Source: Congeria kusceri
Lineage: Eukaryota; Mollusca; Bivalvia; Myida; Dreissenidae
Length of the DNA: 64,000 bases
Direction: 5' to 3'
Assembly: GCA_027627225.1 (NCBI GenBank)
Contig: CM051036.1
Location: 38,518,426 to 38,582,425 of the forward strand
The notes beneath the pieces were generated by a model. It was not told the origin of the DNA. It ran no database searches and saw only the letters and a program-made list of their open reading frames with translations. The first letter of the stretch is position 1. Each line of letters starts with the position of its first letter. Shown here piece by piece: positions 41,301 through 53,300 of the stretch. Position numbers and translations under genes: made by a program.

Positions 41301-44300
41301 CATACCCCGCCTGTTGGACGTTGTCTTGGGAGCAGCAGTATCGTTTCCAAGAGTTGTCTCCTGTCTTGCGAATTGTTTCCTCAAAATATCCACCACTTTT
41401 GGCAAGGTTTTTGTTGATAAAAAGGTAATCAGTTTATAAGAAAAGTTTTATTTTTGTATCCTACGGTTTTGAATGAAGCTCACATTATTTTATATTCAAC
41501 ATTTTAACCAAACAAACATTGATTTTTTAAATTTCATTAAATAGAGTACAACAGAAGTATTATTACAGATGTGAGTTTGTACATAACAGATATACGTCCT
41601 TATTTTAATGTGGCAATACTTTTGTTACTATAACATTTCTGTAATTGTTAGTTTTAATTTTTGCATTTTTTTATTATTATGCCGCCCATCGAGGATGGCG
41701 GGATATATTGGTTTGCTAATGTCGTCGGTCACATTCTTTTCGCTCTGTAAGTCCAACAGTTTTCATTCGATCTTCACCAAACATCATAAATATGTTTGTG
41801 GGCATATCTCTGCCAAGTTCTATAACAAGCCAAATTGCCCAAGGAATTGTGGAGTTGTTGCCTTTGAATAATCTAAAATTGGCCTTTTTAGCCATTTTCG
41901 CTCTCGTAATCCAGCAGTTTACAGCCGATGTTCACCAAATTTGATATGTTTAAAGATTGCTTTTAACCTAGAGGGGGCATAACTGTTCTACAAACAGCTC
42001 TTGGTTCTTTTAGCCATGAAATGTCAGGTAAAAATAAATGAACTGAACTTTTGCAGATCAAGCCTAGATTCATAGATGTTTTGATGATGGAAGAAGATCA
42101 CATAGGTAAGCCCTTAAACTACATGTTTTTAAGTCGCCAAATAATACCACAGATGACTAACCATCATTTTTTGGTGTCAGCTTCTAATTTTTAATTAAAA
42201 AAAACAACATTCAAGATATAAAATTTTGGTACATGTTTATAGATACCTCCTGGTGAGATGTTTATGGAATCACTTTGAGGCTCCATCCTGCCACTTTCAA
42301 GGTCATTGCAACAAAAGTAATGAAACATGGCTTACATAATAAAAGGCAGAATCTAGCTATTCATTTGAAGTTTGGTTTCTCGATACCATTGGGTGAGGAT
42401 TAGTGGCGTTAGCATCACTGTGACTTAAACTCACTAAAATAATTTAGTGTGTTCCTTTAAAACTGTGTACTGGGTACGTTCACTTGTGTAGCTTTAATAT
42501 AAACCTGGGGACCATATTTGTTTAACCATCAGTAATTTTACATTTTATTTTCTCTTACAGATCCCAAAAGCAGCTTCACTTCCAACTCCACTCCTTTCAC
42601 CACATGTGTTGTACCAGTCTATGCAAAGGGAGTTCTCAGTGCCTTTAACACGGTAACCAACCTTCCACCACATGTGTTGTACCAGGCTATGCCTTTAACA
42701 TGGTAACCACCATTTCACTACATGTGTTGTACCAGGCTATGCCTTTAACATGGTAACCACCGTTTCACTACATGTGTTGTAACAGGCTATGCCTTTAACA
42801 TGGTAACCACAGTTTCACTACATGTGTTTTACCATTCCATGCCTTTAACATGGTAACCACCATTTCACCACATGTGTTGTACCAGTCTATGCCTTTAACA
42901 TGGTAACCACCCTTTCACCACATGTGTTGTACCAGTCTATGCCTTTAACACGGTAACCACCCTTTCCTACATGTGTTTTACCAGTCTATGCCTTTAACAT
43001 GTTAACCACCCTTTTACTACATGTGTTGTACCAGTCTATGCCTTGAACATGGTAACCACCATTTCACCACGTGTTGTACCAGTCTATGCCTTTAACATGG
43101 TAACCACCCTTTCACTACATGTGTTGTAACAGTCTATGCCTTTAACTTGGTAACCCTTTCACTATATGTGTTGTACCAGTCTATGTCTTTTACACTGTAA
43201 ACAACCTTTCACCACATGTGTTGTACCAGTCTATGCCTTTTACACGGTAACCACCCTTTCAACAAATGTGTTGTACCAGTCTATGCCTTGAACATGGTAG
43301 CCACTCTTTTACTACATGTTTTGTACCAGTCTATGCCTTTTCACGGTAACCAACCTTTCACTACAAGTGTTTAACCATTCTATGCCATTAACACGGTAAC
43401 CACCCTTCACTACTCAATGCCACCAGTCAATGCCTTTAACTCAGTGACCACCCTTTCACTACATGTGTTGTACCAGTCTATGCAAATGGAGTTTTCAGGG
43501 TGTTTAACATGGTAACCACCCTTTCAACATATGCGTTGTACCATTCTTTGCAAAGGGAGTTCTCAGTGCCTTTAACACGGTAACCAACATTTCACCACAT
43601 ATGTTGTACTAGTCTATGCACAGGGAGTTCTCAATGTCTTTAACACGGTAACCACCCTTTCACCACATGCATTGTACCAGTCTATGCAATGGGAGTTCTC
43701 AGTGCCTTTAACACGGTAACCAACCTTCCACCACATGTGTTGTACCAGTCTATGCAAAGGGAGTTCTCAGTGCCTTTAACTCGGTAACCAACATTTCACC
43801 ACATGTGTTGTACCAGTCTATGCAAAGGGAGTTCTCAGTGCCTTTAACATAGTAACCAACCTTTCACCACATGTGTTGTACCAGTCTATGCAAAGGGAGT
43901 TCTCAGTGCCGTTAACGCGGTAACCAACATTTCACCACATGTGTTGTACCAGTCTATGCAACGGGAGTTCTCAGTGCCTTTAACACGGTAACATTTCACC
44001 ACATGTGTTGTACCAGTCTATGCAAAGGGAGTTCTCAGCGCTTTAACACGGTAATCATCCATTCACCACATGTGTTGTACCAGTCTATGCAAAGGGAGTT
44101 CTCAGTATCACAGCCCTTGACAAAATACAATTTAAATTATTGTTATTTGTAAAGTGTTTTTGTTCTACAAATTATTTATCGTTATGCTGGGAGGAGTGTG
44201 TAAATACAGCAGACACATAACGTTTCAATCCTGAACATAACATAGTTTGAATGTTTTGGATGAATGCAATTGTTAATAAAGAAAAGAAGCTTTTTTGCAC

Positions 44301-47300
44301 ACATTGTATTGGCTGTAAAAAGAAATCATGATAATGACAGCAACGTTTTCGCCATTTTAATTTGTTGATGAATTACGATTTGTAGAGTATTACAATAAGC
44401 AATTGATGATAAAAACAAATTCTTTGCTGTTCACTGTAAAAAGAAATCAAGAGAGCAATAACAGCAAATTGTAGCTGTAATACATGCGTGTGGCCTGCTT
44501 ACTGTGATGTTAACAAAGTGTTAAATATAAGTCCCCTGTGAGAAAATTTCAATACAGAAATTGTTTCATTGATAGAGGAGTTGTCCTAGGCTGTTAAAGT
44601 TATTGGTTGTAAAAATCTCAGTTATTCTTGCATCAATGAAGGGATAATAATAAAACAATGAAACAAGAAAGTTATCTCTTTCTAGAAATTCAACTTGTGG
44701 GTTTGAAATTTGCAAGACAAATGCTTTATTCCCGGGAGCATTCTTAAAATACCATCTCATTTTGTGTTATTGATGCTGGTAATACCATTAAGTGCATTTT
44801 GGCTTCAAATTTTGTCTAGATGTGCTGCTGTTGTTTGTGTTTTTGTTTGTATTTATACTCTAGGTCAGAGTATTGAACTGTCAATGATTCTTGTGGATGT
44901 TTGTATTTATACTCTAGGTCAGAGTATTGAACTGTCAATGGTTCTTGTAGATGTTTGTATTTATACTCTAGGTCAGAGTATTGAACTGTCAGTGATTCTT
45001 GTAGATGTTTGTATATATACTCTAGGTCAGAGTATTGAACTGTCAATGATTCTTGTGGATGTTTGTACTCTAGGTCAGAGTATTGAACTGTCAGTGATTC
45101 TTGTGGATGTTTGTACTCTAGGTCAGAGTATTGAACTGTCAATGATTCTTGTAGATGTTTGTATTTATACTCTAGGTCAGAGTATTGAACTGTCAATGAT
45201 TCTTGTAGATGTTTGTATTTATACTCTAGGTCAGAGTATTGAACTGTCAGTGATTCTTGTAGATGTTTGTATTTATACTCTAGGTCAGAGTATTGAACTG
45301 TCAATGATTCTTGTAGATGTTTGTATTTATACTCTAGGTCAGAGTATTGAACTGTCAATGATTCTTGTAGATGTTTGTATTTATACTCTAGGTCAGAGTA
45401 TTGAACTGTCAATGATTCTTGTAGGTGTTTGTATTTATACTCTAGGTCAGAGTATTGAACTGTCAATGATTCTTGTAGATGTTTGTATTTATACTCTAGG
45501 TCAGAGTATTGAACTGTCAATGAATCTTGTAGATGTTTGTATTTATACTCTAGGTCAGAGTATTGAATTGTCAATGATTCTTGTAGATGTTTGTATTTAT
45601 ACTCTAGGTCAGAGTATTGAACTGTCAATGATTCTTGTAGATGTTTGTATTTATACTCTAGGTCAGAGTATTGAACTGTCAATGATTCTTGTAGATGTTT
45701 GTATTTATACTCTAGGTCAGAGTATTGAACTGTCAATGATTCTTGTAGATGTTTGTATTTATACTCTAGGTCAGAGTATTGAACTGTCAATGATTCTTGT
45801 AGGTGTTTGTATTTATACTCTAGGTCAGAGTATTGAACTGTCAATGATTCTTGTAGATGTTTGTATTTATACTCTAGGTCAGAGTATTGAACTGTCAATG
45901 ATTCTTGTAGATGTTTGTATTTATACTCTAGGTCAGAGTATTGAACTGTCAATGATTCTTGTAGATGTTTGTACTATTCTATTGTTGAAAATATTAAATT
46001 CCATTGAAGTCAAATCTATCTTAAACTGTTTAGTATGGAAACATTTATAAAATATCAATGTTATATTAAGAAAAGCTTCTAAATTCTCTTTGCTTTAAAA
46101 TGTGCTATTGCAAAGTTATAAAACACCCAATAAATTTGCTATGATCAATATTTTGTTATGAATTTTTATATGGTAAGTATTTTATCTTGATTTTAAAATA
46201 CGTTAGGTTAGATATGCCACATTGACAGAAAAAAAGTAAGGTATGCAGTACTTTTTCTACCTGAAATAAAACAAAACCACAAAGACATGAGTCTGAGATT
46301 TTTGGTGTACGCTACAGGCTAGAGTGCCATTGAGTTTAATAGGAGATTCATAGGAAATGAATCAAAATCACATACCCTAGGAAAGTTCCACCAGGGGAGT
46401 GATTCTGCTTTAGTTGGAATTGTTAGATACTGGCATGATTCCAGTCATTCGTCTACTGGTATTTATATTTTATATTATTAATTTAAATAACACTGGATTC
46501 TTCCATTTCAGGGTTGTATGTTACTTTACCAGACATGATGTCTTGTTTTTGTAATAATAAGCAGCACAAATAACAATATGGGAGGATGAAGCAGATACTA
46601 TGAGTGGGGGATTTTCAGAATTTGTGATACACAGTCCAAATAATAAGGCAAAGACTGCATAACTAACTGACATCTTCTTACAATCAAGTGGAATCAAGGT
46701 CATTCGCACTGAAATCAATGACGTTTACATATTGCCATCTGCTGCAAGCAATTTGATGTTCTTGATTATCAGGCACACAGTATGCCATATTTATGCAATA
46801 TTTGTGGTCACTAGTCTGGTATGCATTATTGTAAAAAAAAAAAATCCGCATGACTGTATTTCTTTTTCTGTAAAAATGTGTGCTATGTAAATTTTGCGTT
46901 TTCTAAGGGATAAACTGATGCTGCAGCGTTCTTATGGCAGCACAGATAAATTTGCTATGCAGCTATGACAACTGAGCGAATAATTATTTCTCTCTTAAAA
47001 CAGTAGGCCTATCACACACATAAATACTGTCGTGGATGTCTGCACGTTTTAGCTCACCTGAGCACGAAGTGCTCGGTGATTCGTGAGCTATTGGTTTAGA
47101 GGACCTCTCCTTCGTCGTCCCTGTGCTGTCAACAATTGCGTTCGTTCTCATGCTGGAGACTTCACTTTTTATCCAATTTTAACCAAACTTGCACAGTTTG
47201 TGTATGACCATAAAATCTTGGATGGGATTGTAATTGGGTCAGATCACACCAGTAACACTAGAGTTATTGCCCCTTTTTCATGCAAAAAAAGTGCAAAAAT

Positions 47301-50300
47301 GCCTTTTTCCAACATAAAGACTTTATTTTGTATCCAATCTTAACCAAACTTTCACAGTTTTGTGTATGACCATCAGATGTCAGCAGACGCCAAAAATGGG
47401 CCAGATCGTGTTTCAAACACCAGAGTTTTTGCTCTTTGTTGTTGTTTTTTAATATACAAATATGGACATTATTCAGGATAGAGACTTCATTTTTCATCCA
47501 ATCTTAACCAATCTTGCACAGTTTGTCTATTACCATGAGATTACAGTTAAAGTTAAATATAAGCAAGATCGGACCAGAAACACCGGAGTTATTTTTCTTT
47601 GTTTGTGAAAAAAATATGCAAAAACTGACATTATTCAGGATAGAGACTTACTTTTTCATCCAATCTTCACCAATCTTGCACAGTTTGCCTGTGACCATAA
47701 GAGTAAAGGTGAAGTCGAATATAAAATCGAACCAGAAACAACAGATTTATAGCCCTTTGTTTGTGAAAAAAATATATACCGTAATTCACCTAAATGTTCG
47801 GCCTAGCTAAATATTCGGACACCATATTTTTTATGTGCAAATAATTTATTTTACGTATCTAAATCAGGACACTTAAATGAAAGTATTTTTCCTAAATATT
47901 CGTACATATAAATCTGTTACCTATATCACAAGTTGTTTTTTTTAAATCCGTAAGTCAAATGAAAATTACGTCGCTTTGCCAACCCAACTAACACAATTTG
48001 CCACATTGTTGTATACTTATCAACAAAGCATGTACCACACAGCATGACATCAGACTGCTTTCTATGCAATTTGAAAGCCTCTTAACTGGACTGTGTTAAT
48101 TGGTAGATGTGTGATGTGTCAATCAAACTCGAGCTGATACTGCACTCCCGATTGAGCCTATATTGGTTGCTAAGCAACAGGCGTTCGTCTGCATGATTTG
48201 GATCGACTAAATCAAGCGTCTTGACAATTATGCAGAGTTAAATAGGACAGTTTCGGCGTTAGTATTGTTGCATTGTTAACGTTTCGAGGAATGAAATGTT
48301 TATGAAATTACCGGGTAGTACATTTGTAATTCAAAATATTTGCACATAACAAATTATTAAAGGTTCTTCTGTTAATAGGCCTTTTGCGACGTACGCCAGC
48401 TGCTGTCAATTGAGCGACCCCACTTTACGACATCAAACGGCTTTTGGCCAAATGTATAATAAGGTGTTTATTGATAAACAAAGGATGTTTATTTAACAAT
48501 TATTGACTGAATATCACATTGTGCGCCTTGTGTGCTCACACTTCGGTAAGACACTTCGTAATTATTTTACGTTCCGGTACCCCGTTTTCTTGAGTATCTT
48601 AATTTTCGGGCGAATTTTTTAGGGATTTTTTTTGGTATCTAAATAATCTGCCGCAAAAAAAAATTATTTTTTCGCGACCGAACATTTAGGTGAATTACGG
48701 TACACACAATTTTTGATTCAATGTTGACCAAACTTACACAGTTTGCGTATGCCCATAAAAATTGATTGATAAAGTTAGATTTCCAACAGTTGCAAACTTT
48801 GCATGCAGTTATTTGTACATGCAACATTGATGGCTTCAGAGCCTGCATTATTAACATCATTTATCATCGTTAAACAGTACATTTTCAAAGAAAAAGCAAA
48901 ACTTGACGTTATAGCAAAGCCTCTGCAATTATCGCATTGCAACTAGTTGTCCAAAACTGTCTGCGATTAAGACATCAAAATCTACTGTTTCTGCATTTTC
49001 CAAAACTCTCACTGACTTAATGAAAAAGGGTCAGGTAAGACTATCTAGAAAACTGATTTGAGAACCATTAGCAAAAACTACACACATCCACTACCCAACT
49101 CGTACTTCAGTTAGCCCATTGCACTAACCCATGTTTTAAATCAAATTGATCCTATCCGCCTTTGCGTATTTTTAAGATACCTTAATTTTCAAACCTGTCA
49201 CAACAGTATGGTCTTCATCTGTACCAGTTCTTAGGTGAGCGCTTTTGGCCATCATGGCTCTCTTGTTTACAACTTGTCTTTTTTGCTATCAGCTTGTTTA
49301 GTTTTGCTCAGATTTATGAGAACCAGCATCTGCTTCATTGTTGGTGATATTTAAAGTTGTAGGCACCATCTAACAGTTTTAATAATCTGATCTGTAACAC
49401 TTTTTGGTTCCATTGGTTATACAGTAAACTCCACTTATAACGATATCGCTTATAGCGATATATCGCTTATAATGATAACGTGTCAATGTTCCCAGCCAGA
49501 TCCCTGTATATTTCAATCGACATGACATCGCATGTTACAAGTTTCGGTTACAACGATGTTGTTTTCATGTCCCATAAAGTCTGCTTGATTAAATAATCGA
49601 TCAGCGTATTTGTAATCGATTAAAAATTGCGTTGGGGGTGACTTATCCTATAGTTGCCTTTGTTAAAACTGTTTGGAGAAAAATCGTGAATAAAGTTTGA
49701 TATGTATTAAAATCAAGTTGTATGTTATCCCATTGCCCTTCATGTTCATTCTTGATTTTAGTTTGTTAGAAACATGTCTGTCAATATGAGAAAAAAAAAT
49801 GGATATTTAAACTAAATAGAAAATTAGACAAGAAGTAAATGAGGGGAACAGAAAAAAATGGATATTTCGGCGGACTACGGAAAAAAACAAAGCTCACTTA
49901 GTACTATTATTACATACAAGGAAAATATCATTAGTGCTTACAAAACAAGCAGCTTTAGTCAGGCTAGAAAACGTATGAGACATGCGAGTCATAGTGAGCA
50001 TTGAGCAGGCATTGCTTGTACTGTCCATTGAAAATTGTAAATGATTTGTTCTTTTGAAAAATGTTGACAATTGTGATGAACTTTTTTCCCAAATTGATGC
50101 CCTTGAAAAGTATGGACTCTGCTTCCAATATTATTTTTTAAAATTTTTTTAATGACCGACTTTTTAAAATAGACAGTATTTAAGCGACGTCACACACATT
50201 CAAAATGATTACTCAAGTTGTGACAATTGTGAAAACGAAATCATTGTAGTAATTTATGATAATTATTCCGAATATTTATTTAATTTTCATATATTTATTC

Positions 50301-53300
50301 AATTTCTTGATTCTTTCAATATAATAGTTCTACTTTGAATGTAATATACAAAAACTAGATGTTGCGTCTCAATTATATTCTTGAATGTCAATGCTCTTGG
50401 TTGCCTATTTTCGGATGTAACGATATTCGGATATAACGATATAAATCCTGTGGTCCGCTCAGTATCGTGTGGTCCGCTCAGTATCGTTACAAGCGGAGTT
50501 TACTGTATTCTGCATTGTTGTTGATATTTAAAATCATTGGCTATATGTGAAATCATTGGTAATTTAATATATTTTGATGATAGTTTACATTTTTGTGATG
50601 TTTATAACATTGGTGATATTTCAACATTGTTTGTGGTATGTAACTTTTGTAGTAATAATTAACATTGTGGGTGGTATTTAACTGCAAAAAGGTAGTTTAA
50701 TGGTAATTATCACATGGAATCTTCTGCTGGTTGTAGCTAGTTACCAGAGCCAGGAATATGAACATTCTTAAACTTAATCTTAGTCTAAATCTTAAATATT
50801 AACCAATGAAAACCAAATCTTGAATGTAACAAGCATTTTCATTGGTCAGTATGTTAAGTTGAGACCAAGTTTATTCTTGGCAACATTGTAATCATGTGGC
50901 CAGGAATAGCTTCAGATCACTTGTTTAAGCACTTCCTGGAGGGACTTCATACCAGTTTATCATTAAAGCACCTGGCTAATGGCAGGTTTGAGATTGCAAT
51001 TGACAATGTACAGTTGCTAAGTTCAGGATTGATATTGACTTGCTAGGGGCAGGATTGATATTGAATGTTGACTTGCTAGGGGCAGGATTGATATTGAATG
51101 TTGACTTGCTAGGGGCAGGATTGATATTGAATGTTGACTTGCTAGGGGCAGGATTGATATTGAATGTTGACTTGCTAGGGGCAGGATTGATGTTGAATGT
51201 TGACTTGCTAGGGGCAGGATTGATGTTGAACGTTGACTTGCTGGGGGCAGGATTGATATTGAATGTTGACTTGCTGGGGGCAGGATTGATATTGAATGTT
51301 GACTTGCTAGGGGCAGGATTGATATTGAATGTTGACTTGCTAATGACAGGATTGATATTGAATGTTGACTTGCTAGGGGCAGGATTGATATTGAATGTTG
51401 ACTTGCTAGGGGCAGGATTGATATTGAATGTTGACTTGCTAGGGGCAGGATTGATATTGAATGTTGACTTGCTAGGGGCAGGATTGATATTGAATGTAGA
51501 CTTGCTAGGGGCAGGATTGATATTGAATGTTGACTTGCTATGGGCAGGATTGATGTTTAAGGTGCCATTGTGTCTCTGTTGCTAGGAGGAGGACAGAAAG
51601 CAGCTGTCACAGTTCCTGCGTGAAGCCTTGTTTTGTCTGGCAGCCTATCAGGCCCCTAAGGACAGTCTACGCATCGCATTTGCAGAGCTGTGGTAGGTTG
51701 GCAGTGCGTTCTGGACATTATTAGCTAGACTTTTCGAAGAAACGGCAAGCTATTCTACTCGCCCCGGCATCGGCATCTGAGCTAGGCTAAAGTTTTTCGG
51801 TAAAATAGTTTCTCAGGAATGGCTTGAGGGATGTCATTCAAACTTAGAACACTTATTCCCTATATTAAAATGAATTCATAGGCCAATTTTGATAACTCTA
51901 GTTTGAAATTTGTCAAAATTATGGGCCTTTTTACACTTAGAAATTTTACATATGGACAGGTTAAAGTTTTTCAGTAAGCTAGTTTCTCAGGAATGGCTTG
52001 AGGGATTTCATTCAACCTTAAAACACTTATTCCCTATATTAAAATGAACCCATAGGCCAATGTTGATTAACTCTAGTTTTAAATTTGTCAAAATTATGGG
52101 CCTTTTTACTCTTAGAAATTTTACATGTTAGCTATTTAGATAGATTAAAGTTTTTCGGTAAGCTGGTTTAACAATTTTTTTTTCCGCTCTCTAACACGAG
52201 AACGGATTAAGCTATTGTAATGAAATTTCAAACAGATACCTTATAGCTAGACCTTGCTTGGGATTGCATATGGGGTGTGTGGGGTCAAGGTCACTGTTAA
52301 TAAAAATAGAAAAATGATTTCTGCTCAATAACTTGAGAACGCATTGAAATATTTAAATGAAACTTAATACATAGATACCTTATATCGAGACCTCGCTTGG
52401 GATTGTATATGGGGTGGGTGGGGTCAAGGTTACTGTTACTAAAAATAGAAAAACGGTTTCTGCTCAATAACTTGAGAACTCTGTGAGATATTTTAATGAA
52501 ACTTAATACAGACATACCGTATATCAAGACCTCACTTAGGATTGCTTATAGGAGGGTCAAGGTCAAAGTCACTGTTACCAAAATAGAAAAACGGTTTTCG
52601 CTCAATTACTTGAGAATACATTGAAATATGTTAATAAAACTTTATACATAGATACCTGATATCAAGACCTCACTTGGGATTGCATATGAGGTGGGTGGGG
52701 TCAAGGCCAAAGTCACTGTGACTAAAAATATATAAAAAGATTTCCGCTCAGTTACTTTAGAACACATTGAGATATTTAATGAAACTTAATACATAGATAC
52801 CTTATATCGAGACCTCACTTAGGATTGCATATGGGTTGGGTGGGGTCAGGGTCAGGGTCACTGTTACTAAAAAAAGAAAAACAGTTTCCGCTCTATAACT
52901 TGAGAATGCATTGAGATATTTTAATGAAACTTAATCAATACCTTATATCGAGACCTTACTCAGGATTGCATATAGGGTGGGTGGGGTCAAGGTCGAGGTG
53001 ACAGTTACTAAAAGAAAAATATGGTTTCCGCTCAATAGCTAGAGAACACGTTGAGATATTTTAATGAAACTTCATACATAGATATTTATATCTAGACCTC
53101 GCTTGGGATTGCATATGGGGTGGGTGGGCTCAAGGTCACTGTTACTAAAAACAGACAAACAGTTAGTGCTCAATAGACATTGAGATTTTTATTTTGTAAT
53201 TCCATTTTAATTGCCTTTTTGTAAACACAATACATTCCATATACAAACAATATAACATATACACAAATGATTCTATGTTTGTTCTATGGTTTTTCTAAGT

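Noticed and set aside
44710..46050. 446-residue plus-strand and 378-residue minus-strand open frames
   Set aside because: Both come from a stop-free 54 bp minisatellite in intron 20; no splice, promoter or homology evidence.
51040..51585. 181-residue open frame of an 11-residue repeat
   Set aside because: Produced by the 33 bp array before exon 21.
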